From NCBI GenBank assembly GCA_030682715.1, contig JAUXNQ010000055.1, positions 1 through 64,000 on the forward strand: a stretch of DNA of 64,000 nt. Reading direction: 5' to 3'. How positions within the stretch are numbered: the first letter of the stretch is position 1; every line of letters begins with the position of its first letter. The notes below the pieces were generated by a model. The model saw only the letters and a program-made list of their open reading frames with translations, made no database searches and had not been told where the DNA came from. Positions 42,957 through 51,147 of the stretch are shown in pieces. The stretch is from Methylotenera sp. (GTDB lineage: Bacteria > Pseudomonadota > Gammaproteobacteria > Burkholderiales > Methylophilaceae). Made by a program: the position numbers and the translations under genes.

Positions 42957-43384
42957 TCTGCATCTCCTAGTTGTTTTTTCAATGCTTTAATTTTGTTGGC
43001 GGCTTCATCGCGCTGGCGCTCTAACTTACCTAACTCACTATTGAGCGCATCTTTACCAACTGCCAACTTGGCTCCCAGCTTACGAGCCATCAAGTTAGAT
43101 AATGTATGAGTGCTTGTCGCCATATCAAAAGCAATGGCACGCTCAAAGCTTGGATGATGCTCTTCGCGACTTTCTGAGCAATAAGCATCCAGCATGTTCT
43201 TAGTAACCTCTTGACCTAACAGCTTGCTCATTTCTGCAGCAACAATATAACGGTCATGGTCACGCAATGCCTCAGACATTGCATGCGCCACTTCAACTCT
43301 GCAACACAGTGCGCCATGTATAGGCGCAACAGGTTGCGGAATAATGAACAGGTCACCAGTTTTATCGTCGCGATGCTTACGCAT
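42953..43384 (-). CDS. Early coiled-coil protein between ner and A
   Basis: 143 residues: N-terminal part GDLFIIPQPVAPIHGALCCR, middle REEHHPSFERAIAFDMATSTHTL, and a long C-terminal coiled coil (LERQRDEAANKIKALKKQL). Overlaps the MuA start by 4 bp. Conserved position in Mu-like phages but no assigned function. Confidence 0.65.
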   Translation of the reverse strand: MRKHRDDKTGDLFIIPQPVAPIHGALCCRVEVAHAMSEALRDHDRYIVAAEMSKLLGQEVTKNMLDAYCSESREEHHPSFERAIAFDMATSTHTLSNLMARKLGAKLAVGKDALNSELGKLERQRDEAANKIKALKKQLGDAE

Positions 43385-43755
43385 TACGCTGCCACCTTGT
43401 CTAATGCATTTACATTGCGAGAATTAATGATGGTGGTATCATTAGCTTTAGTTTTTAAAGCTGATGTTAGTTGTGCTGGATATCGCCCAATACCGCGTTC
43501 TCCACGCCCACTTTTAGGTGTGCCATCAGGGTTGTAACGGCTTGGCCAAATAACCTGCGGTGCGATGCCTAAATGCTCAGCAATGATGCGTTCGCTTTTA
43601 GGGTATGGTCTATATAATGCCTGGCCGACTGCAGCATTGCATAGGTTGTGCTCACGACTTATTCGCTGCAGGCTTGTGCCAGTTTTGCGAATCGCAGCAA
43701 CTACATCTACTGGATGCCAGTCTTGGACTTTTTCTTTGGCTGGTTTTTTTAGCAT
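43384..43755 (-). CDS. ner: Ner-family early regulator
   Basis: From ATG 43755 (MLKKPAKEKVQDWHP) 123 residues. DWHPVDVVAAIRKTGTSLQRISR and AEHLGIAPQVIWPSRY are the winged HTH and tail of the Ner/SfsB family. Ner turns down the early promoter and repressor gene after infection. It has an extra basic C-terminal extension (about 40 aa) compared with Mu Ner (75 aa). ATG 43782 is an alternative start; neither shows a clear ribosome site. Confidence 0.85.
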   Translation of the reverse strand: MLKKPAKEKVQDWHPVDVVAAIRKTGTSLQRISREHNLCNAAVGQALYRPYPKSERIIAEHLGIAPQVIWPSRYNPDGTPKSGRGERGIGRYPAQLTSALKTKANDTTIINSRNVNALDKVAA

Positions 43756-43820
43756 GTTTAATGTTTTGTAATTAATGAACATGTAGCAATGTTATAAGAA
43801 ACTTTACTACTTTGCAACAG

Positions 43821-43931
43821 TTTACAACTTAAACATGTGGTTATTTTTCAATTAATTTATTTTATTAATATAAATCAATAAGATAAATAACTTTACAACT
43901 TACATTTACTTTACAACTAAGGTTTACAACT
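43821..43931. promoter_or_regulatory. Operator array in the divergent repressor/early control region
   Basis: TTTACAACT occurs at 43821, 43892, 43910 and 43923, all in one direction, with a degenerate TTTGCAACA at 43811. The spacing of the last three is 18 and 13 bp, and the last copy touches the repressor ATG. This is the expected place for repressor and Ner operators controlling both directions. Confidence 0.75.
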
Positions 43932-43932
43932 T

Positions 43933-44754
43933 ATGCTTAAAAGTAGTAAAGCTGACTTGGAGTGGTTTTCTGCCGCTGATTTAGCCGAGTTTGGCAAGAA
44001 CTGGGTGGCTGGCCTACCTACTACATCGGTAGGTTGTAAAGGAAGAGCCGTAAGCAAAGGCTGGGAATCTAGGCAAGTGCAGGGTAAAGGTGGTCCACTT
44101 GGCCTGTTAACTGAATATAAGCCGTCACAAGAGGTGTTGGATGCCATTCGTATCTACTTAGCTGATAAAGATAAAAAAGCCAATTACGAACCTCCTGAGA
44201 GTGTGGTGGCTCCCAAGGTTAGTGAAGGTAGAGCCAAATATGCAGATATAGATGCGATGTTTGAGCTATCTGCCGATGAAGAGCGAAATACCCCTAAGCC
44301 ATTAACTCAAAAGAAATACGCTGATACCTTATATATTGAGCAACTAACAGATGTGCGTGCAGCTGCAGGCGGCGGTCAAGTTACGCCAACAGATCAAGTA
44401 AGTGTAATGGTTGCAATCAATGCCGTTAACTGGCGCAACCGTGTCGGAGCAAATGTTGATAAGGTTAAACTTATCACGGTATATGGCGACAGCATGGAGG
44501 GGACGTTATCTCATGGTGATCAGGTTTTTGTAGATACGGCGTGTAGTAAGTTTATTGACGATGCCATCTACGTCATTATGCAAGATGATTTGCTGCGTAT
44601 AAAGCGCGTTAAACTTAAGCTTGATGGCTCTATACTTGTGAAAAGTGATAACGATAATGGCTTTGGTATTGAAGAGTACACAGCTGATCAAGCTGCACAA
44701 TTCATAGTGATAGGTAAAGTGCTGCCATTTAAATTCGGTCAATTCAAAATGTAA
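43933..44754 (+). CDS. Prophage repressor: Mu-type HTH fused to S24 peptidase domain
   Basis: 273 residues. N-terminal Mu-type DNA-binding domain (EWFSAADLAEFGKNWVAG, similar to the MuA N-terminus) and C-terminal LexA/CI-type S24 domain with VYGDSMEGTLSHGD (catalytic Ser) and LLRIKRVK (catalytic Lys). Unlike classical Mu c, this predicts RecA-stimulated self-cleavage and SOS induction. No Shine-Dalgarno precedes the ATG; an operator copy occupies its place, so translation may be leaderless. Transcribed towards the prophage end. Confidence 0.9.
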   Translation: MLKSSKADLEWFSAADLAEFGKNWVAGLPTTSVGCKGRAVSKGWESRQVQGKGGPLGLLTEYKPSQEVLDAIRIYLADKDKKANYEPPESVVAPKVSEGRAKYADIDAMFELSADEERNTPKPLTQKKYADTLYIEQLTDVRAAAGGGQVTPTDQVSVMVAINAVNWRNRVGANVDKVKLITVYGDSMEGTLSHGDQVFVDTACSKFIDDAIYVIMQDDLLRIKRVKLKLDGSILVKSDNDNGFGIEEYTADQAAQFIVIGKVLPFKFGQFKM

Positions 44755-44770
44755 CTATAATTATTTGTTC

Positions 44771-44918
44771 TTGTGCCAAATCTCGCGCAAATTAGTTCAT
44801 TAATTATTAATTTAGTTCTATTTTGTGCCAAATCTAATTTTTAGTTAATTTCTGCTACAAGCCTTATTTTACGTGCCTTTGTTGGCTTTTTTTGTGATGT
44901 CTTAATAGTGCCAAATCA
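44771..44918. promoter_or_regulatory. Three transposase end-binding sites (L1-L3 like)
   Basis: TTGTGCCAAATCT (44771-44783), TTGTGCCAAATCT (44823-44835) and TAGTGCCAAATCA (44906-44918) are inverted relative to the sites at the other end. The outermost copy is the same 18 nt from the tip as at 8128. Confidence 0.85.
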
Positions 44919-44932
44919 ATCACTCCCCCACA

Positions 44933-44937
44933 CCTAT
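44933..44937. repeat. 5-bp target duplication, prophage right side
   Basis: CCTAT after the terminal CCCCCACA; matches 8106-8110. Joining the flanks restores TATTGCCTATTTGTTCTG, which resembles TATTGCCTATTGGTTCTG at the other island border (61329 onward). Confidence 0.85.
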
Positions 44938-45148
44938 TTGTTCTGTGCAGTTCAACTACACCTGATTAGCGCTTGAGACTCATAATCCGATGCTCTTCTG
45001 AAGTGGCTGGTAAGTTTTTAGATAGGTTTCATGTGCTTAGGTGCATAAAGTAGTAAAAGTAATTTGTAGTAGTGAAATATCATTAATTTGGTGGTTTCAG
45101 AAAAGAATAGACGTGGGTAGGTTACAATGCCTGCGTTAAAAAGTTTAA

Positions 45149-45441
45149 GGCCCCTTAGCTCATGCTTGGTTAGAGCAGCGGACTCATATGTAGATGTGCC
45201 ATATACGTGGAAACTGTATATGGGATGGTGTCAAATTCGGTGAAACCTGACGGCAGTAATGCACAAGGCAATGCCGAGCGAAGCTTCAAGTAGAAATGCT
45301 TGTTGAACGTGTAGAGACTAGACGGCACCCACCTAATGCAATCGTTATGATTGTTATGGTGAAGGCATAGTCCAGGGAGGCGGGAAACCGTCACAAACCA
45401 GAATCCGTTGGTACTGTGTTCGACTCACAGAGGGGCCACCA
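45149..45441 (+). tRNA. tRNA-Ile (anticodon CAU) interrupted by a group I intron
   Basis: Exons 45149-45187 and 45402-45441. After splicing: acceptor GGCCCCU/AGGGGCC, D arm GCUC/GAGC, anticodon stem GCGGA/UCCGU with loop CUCAUAA, T arm CUGUG/CACAG, encoded CCA. The body resembles E. coli ileX and Azoarcus tRNA-Ile(CAU), whose C34 is modified to lysidine by TilS so that it reads AUA. A TACAAT box is at 45123-45128; no clear -35. Confidence 0.93.
45188..45401 (+). ncRNA. Group I intron (subgroup IC3-like, Azoarcus type), 214 nt
   Basis: The intron begins directly after the CAU anticodon and ends with the terminal G before AATCCG. Conserved segments of the Azoarcus intron are present: GATGTGCC (internal guide GUG pairing with CAU), GGGATGGTGTCAAATTCGG, GTGTAGAGACTAGACGGCAC (G-binding P7 region) and GAAGGCATAGTCCAGGGAG. 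The catalytic core looks intact. P5, P6, P8 and P9 loops differ in length or sequence. No homing endonuclease ORF is inside. Confidence 0.95.
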
Positions 45442-45448
45442 TTTAAAG

Positions 45449-45481
45449 ACGACTTAGGGAGAAATCTCTAGGTCGTTTTTT
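45449..45481 (+). terminator. Terminator of tRNA-Ile
   Basis: ACGACTTAGGGAG pairs with CTCTAGGTCGT and is followed by TTTTTT. Confidence 0.85.
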
Positions 45482-45601
45482 ATTTTAGGTTAAAACTATT
45501 TAATCGAATTTAGAGTATCAGTAAGACATACTCAGTAATATGTTCAGATTTACATTGTGTGTAATCTATTTATAAAAATTGATGTAGTTGAAGTGATTGG
45601 C

Positions 45602-45640
45602 TTGTTAATTTTGTAAGGATGGTGTATCTTGTGGATACAC
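45602..45640 (+). promoter_or_regulatory. Promoter with operator dyad for the restriction-modification operon
   Basis: TTGTTA (45602-45607), exactly 17 bp, TATCTT (45625-45630). A perfect dyad GTGTATC-TTGTG-GATACAC (45622-45640) covers the -10 box, so a bound protein would block RNA polymerase. The RHH gene product 26 bp downstream is the natural candidate. Confidence 0.65.
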
Positions 45641-45665
45641 ATTTGTTATCACATTTGGCACACAA

Positions 45666-45863
45666 ATGATTAAAACAGCTGCTTTAAGAATTAGAATTTC
45701 ACCTGAATTACATCAAGAATTCATTGAGGCTTGCAAGCTTCAAGAACTTTCAGCATCTCATGTCCTGAGGCAGTTAATGCGCACATATATAGATGATCAT
45801 AAATGGGATCATCAAACTGAATTATTTACTTCACTCTCGGCAAGAAGCAACATCAAAAGTTAA
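45666..45863 (+). CDS. Ribbon-helix-helix regulator of the R-M operon
   Basis: 65 residues. AALRIRISPELHQEFIEACK followed by LSASHVLRQLMRTYID is the MetJ/Arc/CopG ribbon-helix-helix pattern. It sits between a dyad-containing promoter and the methyltransferase gene (23-bp gap), where R-M systems place controller genes. It probably represses its own operon, but could be unrelated. Confidence 0.75.
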   Translation: MIKTAALRIRISPELHQEFIEACKLQELSASHVLRQLMRTYIDDHKWDHQTELFTSLSARSNIKS

Positions 45864-45886
45864 TCGATGCAATACTAGGAATAATT

Positions 45887-46996
45887 ATGATAATAGATAA
45901 AAAATTAACTTTAGTAAGCATGTTCTCGGGTTGTGGTGGAGTGGATTTAGGTTTTTCACAGGCTGGCTATGAAATCTTGTGGGCGAATGATTTTGATGCA
46001 GATGCATGCGAAACATATAAGCATAATATTGGAGACATCATTCACGGTGATGTAACTCAAATGGAAGTGCCTGACATTGATGATCTTGATGTCTTAACTG
46101 CTGGCTTTCCATGCCAACCTTTTTCAAATGCGGGCTCAAGAAAAGGGACTGATGACCCTAAGGGTCGTTTGTACAAACAGACCTTTAAGTTTATTGAAAA
46201 ACTTATGCCTAAGGTTGTGGTTTTTGAAAATGTCCGAGGGTTGCTCAGTACAAAAACCGCTGACGGCAAGCTGATCGACGAGATTGTAGATACATTAACA
46301 AACAAGTTTGGCTATCATGTCAATTACCGACTTTTAAACTTTAGTCATTTTGGTGTGCCTCAGAATCGCATTCGTGTAATTTTAATTGCAGTAAAAAATA
46401 AAAATTATGTAGATCATATCTTTCCAGAAGTCACTGAAAATATTGACTTATCCCTTGAGGCTACTCTTAAGGGTGTCACTGAGGACTTGCCTAATCAAAA
46501 TGAAATAATGCGTTTAAACCCGCAGGCTTTGCATTATGGTTCTATGATCCCTGAAGGTGGGTCTTGGAAAAACTTACCTTATGAAGTTTTACCAGAGCGA
46601 TGGAAAAAAATTCGCGACAATATGGAAAAGTATCATTATCCAAATTTTTTCCGACGATATGCTCGCAACGAAATTCAAGGTACTATTACCGCGGCTTTTA
46701 AACCTGAAAATGCAGGAGTGTGGCACCCAACTAAAGATCGCATTTATACTGTGCGCGAGATAGCGAGAATTCAGACATTTCCTGATACTTTTGTTTTTAA
46801 AGGTCGAAATATTAAGTCGAAATATCAACAAATTGGTAACGCGGTACCACCACATATGGCCAGACAAGTAGCAGAGCAACTGAAGCATTACATTTTAAAA
46901 ACCAAAATTAGTGAGTTAAAAAGGCAAAAGGTTGAAAGTACTGAATTGAATGTTAATAGACCTATACATGAGCAAAAAATAAGAATTAGCCTATAA
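45887..46996 (+). CDS. DNA cytosine-5 methyltransferase
   Basis: 369 residues with all main m5C motifs: I MFSGCGGVDLGFSQAGYE, IV AGFPCQPFSNAG (catalytic Cys), VI VFENVRGL, VIII QNRIRVILIA, X QIGNAVPPHMARQ. The target-recognition region (about 190-280) is short to medium, so it probably has a single specificity. It flips and methylates cytosine to protect DNA from the partner nuclease encoded downstream. Target not predictable here. Confidence 0.95.
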   Translation: MIIDKKLTLVSMFSGCGGVDLGFSQAGYEILWANDFDADACETYKHNIGDIIHGDVTQMEVPDIDDLDVLTAGFPCQPFSNAGSRKGTDDPKGRLYKQTFKFIEKLMPKVVVFENVRGLLSTKTADGKLIDEIVDTLTNKFGYHVNYRLLNFSHFGVPQNRIRVILIAVKNKNYVDHIFPEVTENIDLSLEATLKGVTEDLPNQNEIMRLNPQALHYGSMIPEGGSWKNLPYEVLPERWKKIRDNMEKYHYPNFFRRYARNEIQGTITAAFKPENAGVWHPTKDRIYTVREIARIQTFPDTFVFKGRNIKSKYQQIGNAVPPHMARQVAEQLKHYILKTKISELKRQKVESTELNVNRPIHEQKIRISL

Positions 46997-47010
46997 GGGA
47001 TGAATTAATT

Positions 47011-48576
47011 GTGTTTCTTTCACATGAGATAGTTAAAAGTGCATATGAAGGTTTAATTAAATTAGACTCTTCCGAAGGGAAATCAAGAAAAGAAAAAGTC
47101 AGTGGACTTCGATATTTATTTGCGACAAGTGAGTTGTTGCAGAATCAAACGCTGGAATCTGTTGATCTGACAGTTGGCTCTTTATTGAGGCCATTGTTCA
47201 TTACAGCTGTTGCAAATGTGGTTTCACTAAATGACGGCGGTCTTTATACTAAAGACTTTGCAAACGAATTAGATACAAAAGGTGACTATGGTATCGGTAG
47301 TAACTTCACCACGACCAGATTAGCCAATAGTAGAAGTCAAAATATTTTATATCCCGGACGTCCGGCGCCTTTACTTCTTCTTGAAAAAGAGCATGTCACA
47401 ATCGTTGAAAATGTAGGAGAAGTTCTTTCTAAATTCTACGGCGTTAACAAAGTAAAGCCGGAGTTATGCATTTGGTTGCTCAGAAACGAAGACTTTGATC
47501 ATAAGGCTACAACAATAACATCTAGCGAGTTACATAAAGTAATCGAAGCTAAACTGTCAACAAAATATACCGCAAACATTGTGCATGCAATATTGCCATC
47601 TGAAGTCGAGTTGCAAGATTTTATTTCAAAAGTTAGCAACATCGCTTTTGTTGTGGATAAACCAGACCATAGTGATATTCCTTCTGTAACGCCAGAGCCA
47701 GAACCATCCGCAGTTTTATTACATGCAAGAGTCCTATCAAACGATTTGGCAGATGATGACAAAGTATTTGTTAGTGTTGAACAATTGCTTGAACGAGGTG
47801 CAAAAGGCATTATATTTTCAGGTCCACCTGGAACAAGTAAAACTTGGTATGCGCTAAAAGTAGCAATAAAAATTATTGATGGTAACGAAGATAAAATGGA
47901 GAGAGTTCAATTCCATCCCTCTTTTAGCTACGAAGATTTTATTGAAGGTTTGGTTTCTACTGGGTCAGCAATGGGTACTGAGCCCCTTTTTAAGCCAAAG
48001 TCAAAGGTATTCCTTAACTTATGCGAGAAGGCTGAGAAAGATTTAGACAGTCTTTATATATTGATTATTGATGAATTCAGTAGAGGAGATCCAAGTAAGA
48101 TTTTTGGCGAGCTATTAACATACATTGAACCTGACTACCGTAATATAAAATTTAGGTTGCCTTACTCAGAACGTGAGGTATCAATACCTCAGAATGTGAT
48201 TATTTTCGCAACAATGAATCCATATGATAAGTCGGTTGTTGATTTAGACTCCGCTATGGAAAGAAGATTTAATGTAGTTGAATTGCTCCCCAGTGTTACT
48301 GTTCTAAATATGCTGCTAGCAAGCTCTGGACTCGAAGGTGAAGTTATAGGTAATGTTGTGACCTTCTTCAATATAGCAAATCGATTGTCGCCGCACGGGT
48401 TCGGACATACATACTTCAAAGGTATCAAAGATGAAATCGATTTCATTTTGTTATGGAACCACAAATTAAAGTTTATTTTCGAAAAAATGTTTCGCTTTAA
48501 AGAAGATGCATTTAAGGAAATCAAAGATTCATATGTCAATATAATCAGTGAGCCAAATCGAAGCAAAATCGAATGA
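47011..48576 (+). CDS. McrB-like AAA+ (GTPase-type) restriction subunit
   Basis: 521 residues, GTG start. The N-terminal ~240 residues are unlike McrB 5mC-binding domain and resemble the DNA-recognition part of LlaJI R1-type proteins. The C-terminal motor has GPPGTSKTW (Walker A), FHPSFSYEDFIEG (McrB signature), YILIIDEFSRGDP (Walker B), IFATMNPYDKS (sensor/GTP-type motif) and DSAMERRF (arginine finger). It should translocate DNA and drive the nuclease encoded next. It overlaps mcrC-like by 4 bp. Confidence 0.88.
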   Translation: MFLSHEIVKSAYEGLIKLDSSEGKSRKEKVSGLRYLFATSELLQNQTLESVDLTVGSLLRPLFITAVANVVSLNDGGLYTKDFANELDTKGDYGIGSNFTTTRLANSRSQNILYPGRPAPLLLLEKEHVTIVENVGEVLSKFYGVNKVKPELCIWLLRNEDFDHKATTITSSELHKVIEAKLSTKYTANIVHAILPSEVELQDFISKVSNIAFVVDKPDHSDIPSVTPEPEPSAVLLHARVLSNDLADDDKVFVSVEQLLERGAKGIIFSGPPGTSKTWYALKVAIKIIDGNEDKMERVQFHPSFSYEDFIEGLVSTGSAMGTEPLFKPKSKVFLNLCEKAEKDLDSLYILIIDEFSRGDPSKIFGELLTYIEPDYRNIKFRLPYSEREVSIPQNVIIFATMNPYDKSVVDLDSAMERRFNVVELLPSVTVLNMLLASSGLEGEVIGNVVTFFNIANRLSPHGFGHTYFKGIKDEIDFILLWNHKLKFIFEKMFRFKEDAFKEIKDSYVNIISEPNRSKIE

Positions 48577-49862
48577 GGATAGAAACAGCTGAAGAGCGTA
48601 AAGAAATAGATATTCCTATTTCTGAAATAATCCAAGAGGGGGGCAGACTGAACATTTTTCCCTCGGTAAGAAATTATTTCAGTGTCGATTACAAGCCAGG
48701 AAGTCAGAAGTTGTCTTTAGTCGCAGGAGGTTATATAGGACTTATCCCTATAAATAATAACCTTGCCATAGAAATAAAGTCCAAATTTTCAATATCAAAT
48801 CTCACTCGAATTGTTGCTGTTGCCGAAGACAATTTTAATACCCTCAGTTTTTTTTCAAGAAAGTATAAGGAAAGCGCAGACCAAAATCCCGTTGTATTTG
48901 AGTTCATGGCTGAATGCCTATTAAATGAACTTCAGACTCTTCAGTCCGAAGGTATCCTTAAAACCTACCTGCTCAAAAAAGAAGAAACAAGTAAAATCCG
49001 GGGAAGAGTGAATATTAATGATTCAATAAAATCTCTTTGGTCACATGGGCATTTCAATAAAGCAGCTATTAATTATTACGATTTTACTTCTGACAATGCT
49101 TTCAATAGGTTAATAAAGTACACAATAAAATATTGTATTGAAGAGCTAGCTTTTATTAAATCTAAGAAGATTAGTTTAAGGGAGTTACTAATTGAATATT
49201 ACTCATCATTTGACTCAGTATCTCCAACTTATAGTGAGGCTTCTCTTAATGAAGTTTTTGACGCGATTGAAAGTGATAAGGTATCCACGTTAAGAAATTA
49301 TTATGTGAATATTTGTGAAATATGCCGCCTTATTCTCAATAAAAGAGGAGTGGATTTTAGCGAGTCAGGAGAAGACCAATTATTAAGCTCTTTCACATTA
49401 GATATGGCAGTTATATTTGAGAAATATTTATTAAACTCTGTTAGATCTCATCGTAGTTTATTACCGGAAAACACCCTTGTTTTAGATGGTAACAAAGAGG
49501 GTAAGAAATGCTTATACAACCAACCAAGTATTGCCAAAGGTGAAGCTAAACCCGATATTATCTTAAAAGAGGGTGATCAATATAAATTGATTGTTGATGC
49601 AAAATATAAAGTTAAAACTAAAGATACAGACAGATACCAAGTTGTGACTCATGCATTAAGTTATAACGCAAAAACTGCCGTGCTGATACTACCAAAAGAT
49701 GATGGCTACAGCGGCAACTCACTTCTTGAATTAGGGACAGTGGGGAGTGAATATGGAATAACTGTATATGAATATTATTTTGATCTAGCAAGTGATGATC
49801 TGGTAAATGAAGAAATTGCATTGGTTAACTGTTTGAATCAAATTATCCAAAATATAAACTGA
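48573..49862 (+). CDS. McrC-like PD-(D/E)XK nuclease subunit
   Basis: 429 residues. The N-terminal half is the McrC beta domain that docks on McrB (GLIPINNNLAIEIKSKF), the middle is helical, and the C-terminus has the nuclease core KPDIIL...YKLIVDAKYK (Asp and Asp-x-Lys). The ATGA overlap shows coupled translation with the McrB-like protein. Together with the methyltransferase this looks like a LlaJI/BsuMI-type restriction system. Confidence 0.88.
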   Translation: MRIETAEERKEIDIPISEIIQEGGRLNIFPSVRNYFSVDYKPGSQKLSLVAGGYIGLIPINNNLAIEIKSKFSISNLTRIVAVAEDNFNTLSFFSRKYKESADQNPVVFEFMAECLLNELQTLQSEGILKTYLLKKEETSKIRGRVNINDSIKSLWSHGHFNKAAINYYDFTSDNAFNRLIKYTIKYCIEELAFIKSKKISLRELLIEYYSSFDSVSPTYSEASLNEVFDAIESDKVSTLRNYYVNICEICRLILNKRGVDFSESGEDQLLSSFTLDMAVIFEKYLLNSVRSHRSLLPENTLVLDGNKEGKKCLYNQPSIAKGEAKPDIILKEGDQYKLIVDAKYKVKTKDTDRYQVVTHALSYNAKTAVLILPKDDGYSGNSLLELGTVGSEYGITVYEYYFDLASDDLVNEEIALVNCLNQIIQNIN

Positions 49863-50000
49863 GTTAGTTTGAATTAGCCAAACTCACTGTTTTACCCATC
49901 TCCGCATTGTAATAACTAGAGTTTTGCTCATATCCCAGAGATAGGGTGTAACTATCAGCCCATTACTACTACTGCCAAATCTAACACTAATTAGCGTTTT

Positions 50001-50267
50001 TCAAGTCCGTAAATCAGAGGGGTGATTCCCACAGTCATCCATAAGGAATGATGCCTTAACTCCTAGTGCTTCAGCAATTTTCAGCAGATTCATAATCGCT
50101 ATATTGTGCTCGCCCCTTTCAATACCACCCATATAAGAGCGGTCAATATCAGCAAGCTCAGCTAAGGCTTCTTGAGAAAGACCTTTTGCTTTTCTTGTTG
50201 CACGAATAGCCTCGCCCAATCCAACAAGAGCAGTATTCCCAGAGAATGATGGTGATTTTTTAGCCAC
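50001..50267 (-). CDS. XRE-family regulator A
   Basis: 88 residues, one HTH_3 domain: ALVGLGEAIRATRKAKGLSQEALAELADIDRSYMGGIERGEHNIA. This is the style of restriction-controller (C) proteins and small phage regulators. It follows regulator B by 9 bp on the minus strand, convergent with the McrC-like gene. Confidence 0.88.
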   Translation of the reverse strand: MAKKSPSFSGNTALVGLGEAIRATRKAKGLSQEALAELADIDRSYMGGIERGEHNIAIMNLLKIAEALGVKASFLMDDCGNHPSDLRT

Positions 50268-50276
50268 GCATTCATG

Positions 50277-50528
50277 CTATAAATCCTTGCTAGCTTCTTC
50301 TTCGACCAATGCTATCAAACTAGAGGGTGAACACCCCAAGGCTCCTGCCAACCTAAAAACCGTCTCAAGTTTAGGCTGATAATCTGCGCGCTCAAGCAAG
50401 CTGATATATTTTCGTTGCAGGTTGGCAAGTTCGCCGACAGTCTCTTGCGACAAGCCTCGTTCAAGCCTTAGCCTACGCAATACCCTTCCGAATGCAACCG
50501 AAATTTCCAACGGCATATCCTCTCCCAA
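50277..50528 (-). CDS. XRE-family regulator B
   Basis: 83 residues with HTH_3 domain: GRVLRRLRLERGLSQETVGELANLQRKYISLLERADYQP. It is similar in plan but not sequence to regulator A; the pair could form a two-step switch or heterodimer. Which promoter they control is not known; candidates are the R-M operon and the divergent 50688 gene. Confidence 0.88.
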   Translation of the reverse strand: MGEDMPLEISVAFGRVLRRLRLERGLSQETVGELANLQRKYISLLERADYQPKLETVFRLAGALGCSPSSLIALVEEEASKDL

Positions 50529-50687
50529 TGAACTGGGATAATTTGCACCTGAAAGCTTGCTCAGTCATCCCAGCGCACAGGGAATGTCGTATACTTATTT
50601 GGAAAATATTTAGCCAAAGCCCTAATGCCATTTGTAATCCTTACATTTGGTTAGTTTCTTTAGTTATAACAATATTGGAATCTAATA

Positions 50688-51119
50688 ATGAAAAATAAAA
50701 CCACCGAAATCATAGATGCATCATTTGAAGTCATTTCATCAACATCCTCATCAGTCAGTTCAAGTATTAATGAAGCCGGACATGCCGCATTAGAAACAGG
50801 CAAGACGATGAGTCATAACGCTGGAAAAATGATGTCTACGACCGCTGAACTTATTGGCGATCTTAACGGGGATGGCAAGGTAGATATTGAGGATGCAAAG
50901 ATTGCTTTAGCAAAAGCAAAGCAAGTCGCTTCATCAGTAGTAGATGAATCAGCAAAACTAGGCAAAGAAGTGATGCAATCCGAGCTGGTGAAAGATGTTG
51001 CACCTTATGCGGCTATTGGCGCTGCCATTGCTGTACCTATTCCAATTATTGGGCCAGCCATAGGTGCAGCACTTGGCGCAGGCTTGGGGCTCTATAAAAA
51101 TGCCACAAAGAAAAAATAA
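50688..51119 (+). CDS. EF-hand/dockerin-like protein with C-terminal glycine zipper
   Basis: 143 residues without signal peptide. A Ser-rich helical N-terminus precedes GDLNGDGKVDIEDAKIALAK, a dockerin/EF-hand type Ca-binding loop at about 65-85. The C-terminus is a hydrophobic Gly/Ala/Pro segment (AAIGAAIAVPIPIIGPAIGA) like bacteriocins and membrane-inserting small proteins. Membrane insertion controlled by Ca or oligomer state is possible. Family not recognised. Confidence 0.55.
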   Translation: MKNKTTEIIDASFEVISSTSSSVSSSINEAGHAALETGKTMSHNAGKMMSTTAELIGDLNGDGKVDIEDAKIALAKAKQVASSVVDESAKLGKEVMQSELVKDVAPYAAIGAAIAVPIPIIGPAIGAALGAGLGLYKNATKKK

Positions 51120-51147
51120 ATTATTATCAATTAAATAGGGAGTTGTT

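Larger units (their letters stand above)
8111..44932 (-). mobile_element. Mu-like transposable prophage (complete-looking, 36.8 kb)
   Basis: Both ends start 5'-TG and carry TTGGCACTA at exactly nucleotides 19-27 from the tip, and the prophage is flanked by CCTAT on both sides. Gene content follows Mu: S24-type repressor, Ner, MuA, MuB, GemA, Mor, lysozyme, terminase, portal, gpF, gpI, gpT, sheath, tube, tape measure, gp43-gp48 homologues, fibre, Com and a Dam-like methylase. The repressor end is at 44932, so the prophage is reversed relative to the conventional Mu map. I saw no obvious frameshift in the essential genes. Confidence 0.95.

Noticed and set aside
43811-43931. Repeated TTTACAACT motif as a possible CRISPR
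   Set aside because: Units are 9-11 bp and unevenly spaced, and they lie between repressor and ner; operators explain them better. No CRISPR array or cas gene was seen in the window.
44965-45010. tRNA-like segment with GACTCATAATCCG resembling a spliced CAU anticodon arm
   Set aside because: Neither acceptor nor T arm can be drawn around it, so it is not a tRNA gene; it may be a relic or chance similarity.
45170-45394. 74-aa minus-strand ORF across the group I intron
   Set aside because: It lies entirely over the ribozyme core and tRNA exons, has no LAGLIDADG or HNH motif and no ribosome site; a shadow of a structured RNA, not a homing endonuclease.
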